From Mytilus californianus (taxonomy: Eukaryota; Mollusca; Bivalvia; Mytilida; Mytilidae): a stretch of 64,000 nt of DNA. Where the stretch lies: NCBI RefSeq assembly GCF_021869535.1, contig NW_026262690.1, positions 60,954,995-61,018,994 on the forward strand, in the 5' to 3' direction. Made by a program: the position numbers and the translations under genes. Positions 1-13,457 of the stretch are shown piece after piece (the first letter of the stretch is position 1; each line of letters begins with the position of its first letter). The notes under the pieces were generated by a model. The model was given only the letters and a program-made list of their open reading frames with translations, made no database searches and was not told the DNA's origin.

Positions 1-164
1 CATATTGTTTAATTATTGATGTTTAACGGCACTTTCAGCTCACTAAGCTATATAATGGTGGCCTGTTTTTTTTTATATTTGAAGCCCGAGTACCCACTGA
101 CTTTCGGCTAGAAACTGGCAATTCTTGTCAATTAAGATCGAAGTAGAACGCACTTTAAATTACC

Positions 165-262
165 TTGAGCAAGGTTCAAATTTAAAACATCAGTGTTGGC
201 AGGCTAGTGATCCCTGTAGGTGAATCACTTAGACCACTCGGCCACTAAGCCCCCGTCCCCTA
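165..262 (-). repeat. tRNA-derived SINE head
   Basis: On the minus strand, a tRNA-Leu/Ser-like A box, TAGTGGCCGAGTGGTCTAAG (228-247), lies about 50 bases before a B-box-like AATTTGAACCTT (around 170-181). The piece between could form a stem GTGAT/ATCAC. This resembles the head of bivalve SINEs that I know as widespread. It is not a functional tRNA: the anticodon loop is too long and the acceptor stem does not pair. Confidence 0.6.
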
Positions 263-1579
263 AATATATACGTTGTCTTCGACATATTTGACCAAATGAA
301 AAACGACCCAGACTTCTTTTTCATACATGAATGATTAAAATTGATTCGTATAACACGATTATAGTAGGTTGCAAGAGCGCCTTAGAAACAAATGACCGAT
401 CTTAGTGTACTCACAAATATTGAAAGTTAGTGCAAACACTAGCACATTATCAGGACAATTTTCTTTGGCAAATTTGCGTGACTTTTGCGATTAAAAATCG
501 TTAATATAGGATATTGGTGAAAAAAGTAGTCGACATAATTGTTGTTTTATTGCTGTTTTCAACCTTACCAGCACAGAATCAGGACTCACCAGCACCAGAA
601 CATTCTCTCGCAGGACAACCTTACCCACCGTGATAGGGGAGACTATAATACCGAATCGAGCACAGTCTTTCTTGAAACCATATTATTTAGTCCTTTAGAA
701 ATGTTTGCTGTGGTTTCTAATCAAAATGAATTGTTAGCAAAATGCCTCGTGAAGGGAAAGTGTCAAGCTATTTTGCATGTAAAAGAACCCCCGCATGATG
801 AGGAATCCGTAGGCGGACTGTTTCAAGCCAAATTTCTGTTTCTGTCCAACATCCCCTTTTGCGATAGCAACCTAAACTTACCACCCTTCGTATATAATTT
901 ATTTACTGGATCCGCATGAAAATTTGCAACTGGACATTTAGCAAAACAACAACCAATCATTTAATCAAAGTTGAATCTTATGTGATTTCTAATGCCATTT
1001 AAAACCACTTGTTATCCTCCACCTTTAATATTGTTCGTATAGAAAAGATTTCATCATAACGGTGGATCATATGAGTTATTAGCGATCTATATTATGGCTT
1101 ACTTAGCAGGTGTCGTTTGCCAAGAGTGTTAAGCAGACTGCATGATTCTCACGTGTACGATAATACTTTTTACATATGTATAGTGAATCATGATAATTAG
1201 ATTAAACGGAGCTGTAGGGAAAACGCAAATCGACCAACACAACTTATCCAAAAGGCTGACAGGGATATAGAAATGTGGTAACCTGGGCTCATTTTATTCC
1301 GATAAGAAACCTGTCTTGATAATTCCCGTTTTCGGGCTTTGCAGGATGCATAAATTCTTAGCCTCTTTCAATTTAATTGGGTTTTTTTTGTCAAAACTGT
1401 ATCAATGTATAAGGAGAGTTTGTGCTTTTTGCTTTTAGAAGAACCCTTGCAATTAATTTTGAGAACCACATAGGAGACCTCTGCAAGGCATAAAATCTTT
1501 ATTTTAGTGGCAGTCCCCAGTCCCCAGTCGCCCTTCATCTCGAACAGCCCCCTTAACAGAACCTATCTCATTGAATTAT
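263..1579. other. no recognisable feature
   Basis: This stretch is AT-rich. A 126-codon open frame at 539-919 has no recognisable motif and is discussed under rejected items. Nothing else stands out. Confidence 0.5.
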
Positions 1580-1662
1580 ATATTTGATTTGTTTTCGTCC
1601 GAAATATATACATAAAGTATTTATCGCAGGGCGTATAGATACGACAATCAATCAATCAATCA
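1580..1662 (+). repeat. LINE-type 3' tail ending in (AATC)n
   Basis: A diverged stretch ends in CAATCAATCAATCAATCA (1645-1662). The bases before it resemble the mollusc LINE tail pattern 'TATTTGTCGCTGG-CGT' that usually precedes AATC repeats; two better copies are at 34840-34982 and 53465-53530. The assignment rests on that resemblance and the tail repeat only. Confidence 0.4.
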
Positions 1663-3929
1663 GCAGTAGTTCAACATGAATAGACAAGTAGAGGTCATCA
1701 CCACTTGGCATTCAACTTTTGGACAAGCACGTAAACAAGAATTGGAATATCTAACAAAATACAAATGACCAAAAAATTCACTCATACCAGGCGAAAATCT
1801 AGTTGAAATTAAACAACAGAAATTGTATGAGCTTTCCTAAAAAAACAGGGAAATAAAACAATGGTATTTTGGTGTTAACATCTGTTTAAAACTTTAAATA
1901 GTCATTAAAAGTTTATTGCCGTCTAGATTTTATCTATGTTATGCCGTCCACGAGGGAATCAACAGCCCAGAAGTCAGCACTTTGTGTTGACATAAAATAT
2001 CATTGATATATTCATTTTCTGTAAATGCTGTTTATAAAATGTTAAATTTCTCGAAATACTAAGGTTTTTCTAATCCCCAGACATGAAGTACCTTAGTCGT
2101 ATTCGCACAACTTTTCGGAAATTCGGTTTTCAATGCTCTTCAACATCGTATTATATTTTGCCTTCCATCTGTTTGGATTGGGGCGCCAATGAAGTCTCAT
2201 GTAGACGGAATGCGCGTCTTGGTTACCTAATTATAAGTCTGGAGTCAGATAAGTTTTATATCTATTTCACATGAATTAAAGTTTGGACGTACCAGATTAA
2301 AAATATGAATAAAGTAGACCATCATGATTAAAGAAAAGTAATAGCATAAGGGGACGACCATTTGATTTCCGGGCGGAGGCTTTTGACAATGAATATCCTG
2401 ATCTGGTAAGAGCTGAAAATTAATAACTTTTCCCAAGACAGGATGAAAATGTATAGTCTACAATACAAATGCAAAATAAAAAATAAAGTCACTCACTTCC
2501 TCCCATCCCCTTCCCTCGAATATCATATGGTCGTTCCCTACAAGCTTATTTTAGTAGGTGCAAATAATTTTTGATTTTGAAGATGCATCCTCATACATTC
2601 CATCGCAGAAGAACATAGAAAAGATTTAGTGCTTCAATTGAGAGTCCGACTTAGCTGTGTGGGACATCAAACGCCCCCAATCGTCCGGCTTGAATTTCAC
2701 CTCCGATTCTGTTAATGCTTTTTTTTACCTGGGAAATGCGTGAAGGACGAAGTTGGGTACACTTTTTACATTTAGACGTGTTTGAGCCTTTTGGTTTATC
2801 TTTAAAACAATAAAAATGATAATCATGCTTAGAGTCCGTTATTATTTTTAATTTTTTCAATCTAAATGTTGATTTTTATTACATATATTTTATCGAACTT
2901 TTGAAAATTCGCGTCCGTTTGAAAACTAACCAGGCAATAATTTTAACTAGTATAAAGGCATGAAAATATATTAAATGGTAAAAAGCATCTATCTTCAAAA
3001 TATAACCATTAGTTAGTGATCGTAGTGAAGCAATTTGAATAATATTTACAATTTTCAGGAGCTCTCATGACAGCGCGTTATCTCAACAAAGGCTACTTTA
3101 TTCTTGATAATAAAAGTTCGATCGATAGTTTAACTATGTGACAATTCTAATTATCAATATTTTTCAGTTATAATAAGGTTTTTCAGAGTAGATAGATAAC
3201 TTTTTAATTTAAACAAAAATACAATCGTTGGTGTAGTTTATTGAAACATTTTTTGTGGAAATATACTATTAAGCTTTTTTGGTAATAAAGGAAACGCTTA
3301 AATACAGTCTGTAGGACATTATATAAAGCACATGAATCTTGTGTACTATCAAAAGCGGTTGTCGACTGTCGCACGAAAAGGTAACGATTATAATTTGCAA
3401 CGGTCGGTGCAAAGTATAAATCGGCCCTTGCCTTGTTAAGGACTTAATCACGAATGATGCTGTTTTCTTTTTAGATCCACCATGACAGTTGTAAAAGCTT
3501 CTTTCTCAAGTTCATGGTTAATAAATCCGGATATAATATATAATATCGTTGTTGTAGAGCTCTGTCGTTGTTGTTTCTAACAAAAGAATTGTTCTCATCA
3601 AAAGAATTTTTTTTGTTCATTATCGTTGTCACGCTATCAATTACAATTTTTATTCAACTTTTCGAATTTTATAAAAAGAAGATCCCTTTACTTTGAAATT
3701 AATACATCTTGGAACGGAACGAACTAATTAAATATACCGGAATTAATTGGCAACACTAGACAGTCATGCAAGAGTATTCATATGGGTAAAAATAAAGTTT
3801 AATATGATTATAGTAAATAAGACTTATATAGGAAAGATAGTGTGACTTAGGTTTCTTCGATTAAAAGGAAGGAGTAGGATAACGGCTATTATCCTGACAT
3901 AACAAAAAATGGCAGTCAAATTCACCAAT
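1663..3929. other. no recognisable feature
   Basis: This is AT-rich sequence with only short open frames on both strands. I see no RNA gene, domain or repeat that I can name. Confidence 0.5.
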
Positions 3930-4480
3930 TCTCAGTTCAAAATTATGAGAGGGAAAAGAATAAATGAACAGGATGATAAAATCAGAAAACAAAAAAGTTA
4001 TATATGATGTTATTATGATGTAATAACAATGTTGAAATTAACATTTTGACGTAAGAGAGGCGGAAGATACCAAATGGATAGTCAAAATCATAAGTCAAAA
4101 ACGAACTGATAAGGCCATGGCTAAAAACGAAAAATGACCAAAAAACAACATATACAACTAAAGATTTAGCAACATGAACCCCACCAAAACAAGGGGTAGT
4201 TTCGGATGTTCCTGAAGGGTAGGCATATCATGCTCCAATGTGGCACTCGTCGTGTTGCTCATGAGAGTACAAACCTGGTGATAAGTCTATTTCGGAAGGT
4301 CACATTTCAAGAAAAAGAGGACGGGATTTTAGCTACGATAATTGGAACATATTTATCGTCATCTGTGATACAGATACTCGATACCGGTAAACCAACTCGT
4401 GATGGCGTCCGTAAAATTTTCGAAGGGATGATTTCAACACTTGGAAATACAGAATCATGTTGCATGAAATAAACAAATTT
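3930..4480 (-). mobile_element. family A retroelement, 3' end (reverse-transcriptase C-terminus and 3' tail)
   Basis: Read on the minus strand, 4320-4440 encodes KSSLRKFYGRHHELVYRYRV followed by SVSQM, then a stop. This is a C-terminal motif of a reverse-transcriptase family common in bivalves and cnidarians, probably Penelope-like. Downstream of the stop (toward 3930) comes the family's tail: a copy of the 'CCCACAxxTGGxxC' block and the 'TTTTGGTGGGGTTC' block in degraded form (about 4180-4260), then a T-rich stretch. The copy is 5'-truncated and inactive. The superfamily label is from memory; the coding match between copies is visible in this window. Confidence 0.75.
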
Positions 4481-4899
4481 ACTTTTAAAGAAGAACTATG
4501 TAAAGTTGTTCAAGTTTAACCGTATAAATTACAGGTAACAATTGATTTCAGAATTTCGGACATATTTCTCCATAAAATTGGCAATAAATTCCTGTAACGT
4601 AGAAGAATTTTAAAGACTCTTACCTGTAGTTGCAGACATGATGTTATGTTCTATTCGACTGAATAAAACTTCTTATTTGGTTGCTGTATTTGGTTGACTG
4701 GGGTGGGGTAAATAATGGATATTTAATGACTAACCATTGTTTTGGTTTCTTTTTTTTTTGCTTTTTTTTTATAAAGTAAACCAGTCAAATGTAAATTTAA
4801 TGAAAATTAAAAAAAATGATTATACGGTCTACTCTATAAACAATGTCAGACAACTCTCAATACCATATGTATATATTTGAACACCTGAAGTCTAGACAT

Positions 4900-5321
4900 C
4901 TGGAATATATCTGTCGTCATCCGTGAAACAGATACTCCATAACGGTAAACCAACTCGTGATGGCGTCCGTAACATTTTCGAAGGGATGATTTCAACTTCA
5001 ACACTTGGGAATCTTGGTTTAATAGATTCCTTGTGAGCAGTTACCCTCAATTAGGAAATCATGATAGGAAATGCAAGCAATATTGACCTGAATGACCAGC
5101 AAAATGTTATGGTCACTTGCTTTCATTTAGTTTTATATTTTCACAAAAAATGGAAATAATACCGTTCCTAAAATTTAGGCATGTCATAAGTATTAGAAAA
5201 TTTAAGTCAAGATGAACAGATAGAACACGAGAAAATGTATCTTGTTTTTATTTGTCCTATGTTTGAGTACCCCGTATATTGGTGAACAATTGCGATATTT
5301 ACAGTTTAGATAAAATATTTA
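4900..5321 (-). mobile_element. family A retroelement fragment (reverse-transcriptase C-terminal part), duplicated block copy 1
   Basis: On the minus strand the block reads LLNQDSQVLKLKSSLRKCYG and RHHELVYRYGVSVSRMTTDI, preceded by the decayed CISYHDFLIEG segment near 5045-5070. So it covers the last 80 or so residues of the same protein as the copy at 3930-4480, with indels. Positions 4923-5321 are repeated nearly base for base at 5977-6388. Confidence 0.75.
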
Positions 5322-5629
5322 AACATTACTTACTACAGGCCGAGATGAAACGTATAGCGGTCTTTGATTCCGTGCTGAGGCATTGACTCAGAAGCTTCAA
5401 ATCAGTTGCCTCACTTAAATTGCGCCACTGACTTGTAACCAATGCATTTAAAGATGATTAAAGCTGCAATTTTGATGTTTTGAAAAATTTTCTCATTCAA
5501 AATTGGTAAGAAGGACATTATTAAACAAAAACAAAATTTATCGAAATTAAAGCTGTGCATTATTTTGTTTCAGATTCAAACTAATTCATTTTGATTTAGG
5601 ATTTTCCTCGGCGCAATTTTTAAAAAAGA

Positions 5630-5976
5630 GAGACGAAAGTTACCAAAGTGATATTCAAGCTCATAATGCCAGGGTAAAAAAAAAACGAAAAACGATCAAA
5701 AGACAAAATAGAAACTGTCTACAAAACACAACATAGAAAACTAAAGACTGAGCAACACAAAACCAACCAAAAATCGGGGTTGATATCAGGTGCTTTGGAG
5801 GGGTAAGCCGATCCTGATCCACATGTGGCACACGTCTTTTGCTCAAATAAGTACAAACCCAGGAGAAAAGGACGGGATTGTGGTTACGACAATTGCAACA
5901 TATGTGTCGTCATCTGTGAGACAGATATTCCATAACGGTCAACCAACTCGTGGTAGCATCCGTAGCATTTTCATTT
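5630..5976 (-). mobile_element. family A retroelement, 3' end with tail
   Basis: On the minus strand, 5870-5970 reads KCYGCYHELVDRYGISVSQM, then TTHMLQLS and a stop. The stop is followed by the family tail: a CCACATGTGGATCAGG block at 5815-5830 and the 'GATTTTTGGTTGG...GTTGCTCAGTC' block at 5740-5780, ending in a T-rich run near 5680. A second partial copy of the same coding end begins right behind it at 5977. Confidence 0.78.
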
Positions 5977-6388
5977 GTGAAACAGATACTCCATAACGGT
6001 AAACCAACTTGTGATGGCGTCCGTTACATTTTCGAAAGAATGATTTCAACTTCAACACTTTTGATTTTTGGTTTAATAGCTTCCTTGTGAGCAGTAACCC
6101 TCAATTAGGAAATCATGATAGGAAATGCAAGCAATATTGACCTGAATGACCAGCAAAATGTTATGGTCACTTGCTTTCATTTAGTTTTATATTTTCAAAA
6201 AAAAAAAAGAAATAATACTGTTCCTAAAACTTAGGCATGTCAGGAGTATTAAGAAAATTTAAGTCAAGATGAACAGATAAAACACGAGAAAATGCATCTT
6301 GTTTTTTTTTTTTTTTTTTTTTTCTAGGTTTGAGTACCCCCGTATATTGGTGAACAATTGCGATATTTACTGTTTAAATAAAATACAA
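5977..6388 (-). mobile_element. family A fragment, duplicated block copy 2
   Basis: This block is a near-identical copy of 4923-5321. It shares the start TGAAACAGATACTCCATAAC and the end GAACAATTGCGATATTTAC, with small changes including a long T run (6303-6323) that is shorter in copy 1. It contains the decayed coding end of family A on the minus strand. Its abrupt junction with the preceding copy at 5976/5977 splits a reverse-transcriptase reading frame. Confidence 0.8.
6303..6323 (+). repeat. poly-T tract
   Basis: A homopolymer T run of about 21 bases lies inside duplicated block copy 2. The equivalent place in copy 1 (about 5245) has only short T runs. Confidence 0.9.
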
Positions 6389-9300
6389 AATTGTCCCGTA
6401 GAAGGTTCGATAATTGTAGAAGATTTCCTTATTTTAATCAAATAGAATATTCATAATTAAAGACTATTCTTTACTTAGTATTCATACACAGAAAAATAAA
6501 TTCTTTGAAATTTTATTTCAAAAATTTGTGTACTGCAAATTTCCTTGGTTGGGACGTTGAAGACCAAAAATTGCATATTTTAATTAAGCCATCGTCATCA
6601 ATGTGGGGTTGATGGCTAAATTAATTTATAAAATACTATATCCTTCCGCTGGGGTTGGCCAACTGGAATTTCGGATCGGTACTAAAATGATTGGTATGAT
6701 AGAGTATCGATGTTGTCTGTTTTCTACCAAGAATATGTTTTTAGATGTCTGCTAAAAAAAATGCATTTTAGTCTTTGCAATTGTATTGAATTTTGAGTCA
6801 GAACGAGAATTGAAATACTGGTAAGAACTAACAAAGAAACATTCCTGTCATATTGACTATGGTCTCTGAAAAAGAGCTGTTTTTAAAAAGAAAAAAATAT
6901 ATATGGATAAGGTCGAAGACGAACGCAAGGTGGCGATTAGAACTAATTTGACCAAATGAGCTTAAAAGTGGCCATAAATGAATTTTCAACCAGGAATCGT
7001 GTTAATGGTAAAATAAATAAAGAGTAAATCCTTTTAGATAAATGATTTTTATTTCATCCTTTGCACCTTGCATTTAAGCCGCACCAGGTTTTATTATCCT
7101 TGTCTTCTTGAATTACTAATCGTATTAAACATTGCTTACCAGATCGAGGAAGTCAAATTTTATTTCGTGTTTAAGTACTACGTAAACCAATTTAGAAGCA
7201 ATACGGAAAAACATGTACTTATAATAATCAAACTTTTATTATTTGTCGAGAAAAGGAAGAACATGCACGAACCAGTCCATTTCAAATTAACACCGTCGAC
7301 TAAATACCCTTAATGTATTACAAATATTTATTAAAAATACGTTTCAACTAATCCTGCTGTTATTGTGACGTGCAAGTGGGAGAAAAAGTGTTTTCTAAAT
7401 TTGTAAAGCGACTGAAATCAAATTGAAAGTTTGGAGTTACCTTCCCTGATCATATGAGTTATTCAAATTAATACATTTTCTTCGGGTCTAAAACTTCAAT
7501 CTGCAAAATCTGCTAGTCTGCGATTATTGCACTGATACAATCTTTGACAACAAAAATTGCGATCTGACTGTTTGTTTTGTTTAAACTCCGATTATACTAG
7601 TCGGTTGTACTGTGTGCTAACCATTAAAAGGCTTATGAAACTGATATTGTGAACATTATTTTTAATGACTTGAGTTAAAAGTGTTTTTTTCTATCATTCG
7701 CCTGGGAAAGCACGCCGCAACTCATTGAAATGCAGGATGATTTTATAAATGCACTTCAATAAATATATTTCAAATAGTGTAAATTATAAGAAATGTTGAT
7801 AAATATAACTGAGACAGCAACCCCTCATCACAAAGAAATCGAAAGATATCTGGGACTCTATAAACAATGTCAGACAAGTTATTAACACAAAATGGACAAA
7901 AATAATTCGGACAACTGCTGTCGAGAATTCTACTTTTAAAGTATTATATTAAATTGTTTAAATCGATGTTAATTTTAATGCATTTTAAATACGCTTCCTT
8001 AAGATTAAATATTTTCACATCTCCTTTTCTTCGTATTTCAAATATGCTTCCTTTCTGTAATCTTGTCGTGTTTCCCTATTATTTTCTGCACTGCAATCAT
8101 ACAATGAATAATTATGAGTATTTCAACACAAGGATACGGAAAAATACTGTTCGTCATATTTGTGGGTTTTTTTCCATTAATTGTATGATACATTTTTTGT
8201 AAACTAATATTGGGAGTGACGAAAAGTGCTCATAATTTCTATTTCATGCACAGCAACATTAATATGACCTAATATGGCCTCATATGTCATTTAAAGTCAT
8301 TACGTGTTACATCCGCAGAACTTTGTCCTCATTTCGGAAATTATGGGTTTGTAAAACCTTTTTTTGAGACAATGTTAACTTATTTTGAAATCTTTTCTTT
8401 GCTTTATCTCATTTGAATATTACATTATGGGGAATGATACCCTTCTGTCCAAAACTGAAACTGAACAGTCGATTTTCTCATTTTTTAAACATAATGCACT
8501 CATTAAGTCCTTAATTTATTATATTAACAGACGTCGCATAACTCTTTGGTATTGTATTAGGCACTACTGCGCCTTAGAAGGAAGGGCCATTTAATTATTT
8601 ATTATTAATCTTCTTTGCAATTTATTTTTCAAATACCAATAGAAATTCTCTAGTATGCATTGTACTTTTATGCCAAACGTATTTTTTTCTGATTCCAAGA
8701 AAAGGTATAATTAAGCCACATTTCTTATACATAAACCATACAAGTATAATTAACAATTTTGCATTATAGTAATATACAGTATGTCTCGTTGTAAACAAAA
8801 TAATCCCAGGTGAACACTCGCTGTATTGTATTAACTTATCAGTCATATGATAAAGCATATAGTAGCTTCCGTAACCATTTGTATTAATATTGTTCTGTAA
8901 TGGTAAGATCATCTCAGTTTATTATTCTCAGAAATCTTACTTTTTATTATCCAATAGTAACAAATTATTGCCACTAAATGAAATATCTATTCAATCAGTA
9001 AATAAAAGGTAAACGTGCATGATTTGTCTATCATATTCAATATCTTGTATGCGATTCAATTTTAACGATAAATTAACACAATTACAGTATCGAGTAGGCA
9101 TTTCACTGCACTATCCTCAGTGGACATCCATCAAGCTTGACTGGGCGGTTACATTTATAATTCATAATCTCTCAGTGTAGGCGATTGCTGCTGTACGTAT
9201 ATGGAGTTGTCTTTCATAAATTACTCTGTGAGAACCAAATAAGCGACGAAGAAAAAGAAAGACGGGGAAAACACAGAACTTCTTCTTTTCCGGAGAAAAT

Positions 9301-12300
9301 AATACTAGTTTTAAAAAAGGATAAAAAAAATTATTTAGAAGAAAAATTCTGTTTTGGATACATCTGACTGTTAAAACAAGCTTTTAAGTTTCTGCGGATA
9401 AACATTTCTAACTAATTTACAGACTTTGCATCAAAAGGTAGGTTGCATGAACAAGTAGATGTTTGTATACTAAACTTGGTAAAATTGTAATATACTCATA
9501 GTAAATATTGTATTTACATGATCTGAAAACAAATTCTGATAACTATTAGATGTTAAATGAAGTTCTTAGACACAGCATTTCAGATAGATACATATTCAAG
9601 TGCAGTATGATGAAGTCTTTTTCGTGTCAATTAGAAGTTTATAGAATTCTGTCCATAAATATTTGAAGCAAATGAAATTAAATGCACTTTTTAGTCGACC
9701 AGGGATTCATTTGGTTTAAATTAATCGTATCGAATTCATTGTTAATGATTCAACAAATGTCTCTTGAGACGGAGAATATACTTAGAAATTCATAGTTCTT
9801 AAATTAATTGTTCTGGTCATTAGTATCACGGCGGAGCATAAACTAAATTTTAAAAGCTATGATTTTAAATAGCGTTTTTAGAATACCTTATTCATTTGCA
9901 TAAAGCAAATTAATAGGTGGAGTATAATTACGGAATTCAATATTGGAATATTTAAAATTCGTGTAAAATCAGAATCAAATTGCAACTGTATAGGCATAGG
10001 TAGAGTAAAATTGGCAATTCAAATATCAGAATAAATTACGTTCCTTTAAAATCAGATTCAAGTTGCAGATTAATTTAATCGTTAAACTTTGACCTGTTTA
10101 ATATTTAAGTAGTAGTTAATGCTAATTTCCTAAATTTAAATGGTAAAATAATAAACACGCAATTTACAGAAAAGTTGTTTTCTGTCGAACCTCCGTTTTC
10201 ACAGATATTAATTGAAATTTTTGAATGATTAAACGGTTTTAGGGCTATTTGTATTGTTTACTTTTTTTTATTTAAAAGCTCCGATGAATTAAGTTTTAAC
10301 ACACAAATCTAAATCGTCGTATTTCCAGTAATGTTCCGGAAGTTCTAATGTAATGTTTTCATCTGATTTTTTTCTACATTTATCATCATTTTGTGGAGGT
10401 ATGAAAGCTTTTATTTAAAGCTGACAAGAGATTATAAGTAGATCGATAGAAATAATGTTTTAGAGCTATGATTAGAATTAGTTTACGGTTACTAACTTAC
10501 CATTCTCAAAAACAATTAGTAACTCCATATGGCGATAAAACTATTCTTCGAGCATTATCAGATCCTCGCCAATTATTCAATAAATTGTCATTTCTACTTT
10601 TCACCCTCAAGAACAGAAATATAAGAGATCGTTTTCACTGCCATTTGCTTGAGCAAGTAAATTATCTGCTCTTTGGTGTGAATTTGCCTTGCGGAAAGTT
10701 GTTCCTTCTAAATATTTAATTACGTTAAAGACATGGCTATTAACTTAAATTTACCTCATGAAATATTTAATAAACGGGATAATATTTACTGGTCTCAACT
10801 GAATAAGAGCGGGATATTAATTAATGAGAAATAATATTATCCTCTTTTCTGGCTGATCACACACAGCAACGTACATGTAGTACAACTATAGTTGCTAACA
10901 AATGAAAATGAGGTGTTTTTTGTGTGGAAGAATATGGATACCAAAAGACCAGTGAAGAATTGAATAAGTAATTTAAGATATTTATGACCAATTAGTTGGG
11001 GTCATGTTTTTGCAACTGAAATTAGGGATATACATATTTACGTTTTTAAGTTTTAATTTTACAAAACAACAATAGTGTGCATTTGTTATGAGCTCAGGGG
11101 ATATGAAACAAGACAAAAAAAAAAGTATATACAAGAATGTTACTTTAAACCATGTATTTTATCTGCACTGTTTTTTTATAAGCATAAATAAGAAAAATAA
11201 ACTTCACTGAAAACTTGGGGTATCGTATAATTTTCCATATTAGAAAAGTTTTATTTTATTTATTTTAGTTATCTGAATTTTAAATTGATACATATTTGTT
11301 TGATCTGAGCATAGATTCTATGCTCGAAGTTATGACGTGCTTCATTTTTGTGATGATTTATGAAGTACCAGCATTAGGAATAAAATAAACAATATTGATG
11401 ATTATTGACATGGGTTTAAGAATATTTATTTATTGTCCTTTTTATTTTTTGGGTTATCATAAATGAAATTCTAGCAAATATTTTGAGTATAAAATTCTAT
11501 TTTGAACTCTACTTAGTTTGGGGTATCTAATTTACAATTTAAATGCATATGTAAATACTGTAAAAGAGCAATATACTAGATTAAGTGCTGTAATGGTGGT
11601 ATTGTAATATTCAGTATAACTGCTTTGAATATTTTATCTCTTGTTCAACCAAAAATGTATTTCAACGAAATCCTTGTAGCATATACTGAAAGAAAGGAAA
11701 TGCAACACAGTTTTAAACAGTTTAAAATGATCCATTTAATAATAAATGCCAATTTTTTGTATAAAAAAATGTTTTGGTTTTTTTTTTCTAAGATTGCTAC
11801 CCAATTGAAGTATGCCACACTTAAAATGATTGGTTACCTTGACGGGGGTATCAGCCAATATATGCAATATTCCCTGTGAACAAAACAAAGATCAGAAGGG
11901 AGATTAATGATAAAATCAGAGTACTCCAGTATAATTTTATTTTATTCGGGCTTTACATGGGATATGGACTAATATTCCATGTTTGTGTCCGATATGATAT
12001 AAAATACTGCCAGGGAATATGTTTGACAAAACCAATATATACCTGGTGCGAATTTAATATATATTGAAAAAAGTGTACGTGTTAAAATCTCGAGCCTCAG
12101 CATCGATAAATTTCAAGAATGCTTTGTTCCTTTTTAGATCATTTACACAGCGGTCGACGATTTGATGTTCTTGTTTACTTCACCCCCTCCCTTTTACTCT
12201 TTTCAAAGTTTCCCGTAATATACGTCACTTAGGCAATTAAGAAACGTTTTAATGTAAGTGGGTGTAAGTCATTTGATTTCCAGTTTTTTTTTAAACATTT

Positions 12301-12699
12301 TTATTTGAATAGAGGGAGTATTGATGTATACGTCAATGAGAACCTCACGATACAAAAAAAAACAAAAGACATCTAGCGTGTATATAGTAGATCACAATGG
12401 AAATCGAAGATTTAAAAAAAATGTTGTAGTGTAGATATTTGCATACCAAGTTACAAATCATAGAACCCTCGGCTAACTATGCAATGAAATGGGGAAAAAC
12501 AGCAATGACAGTGCTGTTCCTTTGAATTTTTTTTCTTTTCACGTGTGTGTAGTAGGTTTGTGTCATGAATTGATACAACATAATCCTTTCTTTTCCATTC
12601 GTAAGCTGAATATGCCATTCCTAGTCGGCATCACTTATTGTTGTAACAGTGCATAATATGTGATTGCATGCATTTGTATATCTATTCAAAGCTAGGAAG
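6389..12699. other. 6.3 kb without recognisable genes
   Basis: This is AT-rich sequence with many short open frames (none above about 100 codons) and no motif I recognise. A small hairpin GAGCATAG-ATT-CTATGCTC lies at 11307-11325. I see no RNA gene or named repeat. Confidence 0.5.
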
Positions 12700-12845
12700 A
12701 TGAAATAAACTTTTTAGTTGTCCATTATGGTTTTATCAGCTCTTTGACGTGTATTTTAGGTTTTGGATTTTCAAACATTTTTGATTCGAGCTTCGTTGAA
12801 GAGACATTACTTGTCGAACTGCGCATCTGGTGCATTAAAAGTTGT
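12700..12845 (+). repeat. family E interspersed repeat, diverged piece
   Basis: The segment with GATTCGAGCTTCGTTGAAGA (12783-12802) and GAACTGCGCATCTGGTGCAT (12817-12836) matches, on the opposite strand and with many changes, the block at 18255-18320 (GCCAGACGCGCGTTTCGTCT ... CATCAGTGACGCTC). I know this block as a very common bivalve repeat. Non-coding here. Confidence 0.6.
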
Positions 12846-13027
12846 ACCGTATACTAGTATGTAATTACACCAAAACATTACGTTTTGCTTAAATTATTTC
12901 TGACATTTATAGTTGACCTTCAGTCGGAAAATCAAGATCCGATATTGGGATTGGTTGCTGTCTGCTATAGTTGTTCACGATTGTTTTCTTTATCATTTTC
13001 AGTATACATCATGCCTTTTGAATTGTG

Positions 13028-13190
13028 TCACATTTTGTCATCCCGGAGATTTCAATAGCTTACTATATGGTAAGGGTTATTTTACTCATTGTTGAAGGCC
13101 GTACGGTGACATGTAGTTTTTCATATCATTGTCCTTTGGCCTTTAGTGGATAGTTGTCTCGTTGGTTATTATCTAACATCTTCTTATCAA
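13028..13190 (+). repeat. family D interspersed repeat
   Basis: The block runs from CACATTTTGTCATCCCGG through GAAGGCCGTACGGTGACATG to TAGTTGTCTCGTTGGTTATT and ATCTTCTTA. The same blocks recur at 36985-37140 (+), 30597-30715 (-) and, shorter, at 17150-17188, 62045-62085 and 62765-62920. I know it as a common bivalve element end. The 130 bases before it (12900-13027) may belong to the same insertion. Confidence 0.7.
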
Positions 13191-13457
13191 TTCAATGTTT
13201 ATTGTATTACTATTCAGAGGATACGTACTATTGTCTAGTAGAACAGTAGTAACTAACCTATCTTAAGCATTAACTGAATTGGGAAGCCATATGACAGTTT
13301 GTGTTATGAACTGTGAGAGGGTTTGTAATTCCCCGATGTCTATGAAATACTAAGAAATACCAACTTTTTCAAGAACTTTATTTTTTATGTTGTTCTTCGA
13401 CTGTACAGTTGCTTGACGGTTAACAAAATACCAAACAGACAATTTAAAATAATAATT

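Noticed and set aside
228-247. Possible functional tRNA-Leu/Ser gene on the minus strand
   Set aside because: Only A and B boxes are kept. The acceptor stem does not pair and the anticodon loop is too long. Called a SINE head.
539-919. 126-codon open frame on the + strand, the longest in the window, with a neighbouring frame that looks signal-peptide-like around 520-640
   Set aside because: No recognisable domain, and the signal-like frame has no ATG and stops after about 35 codons. There are no convincing splice sites to carry it on. Chance or a lone pseudo-exon.
11307-11325. Hairpin GAGCATAG-ATT-CTATGCTC as a possible terminator or regulatory site
   Set aside because: An eight-base stem is expected by chance in 64 kb of AT-rich DNA, and no gene is next to it.
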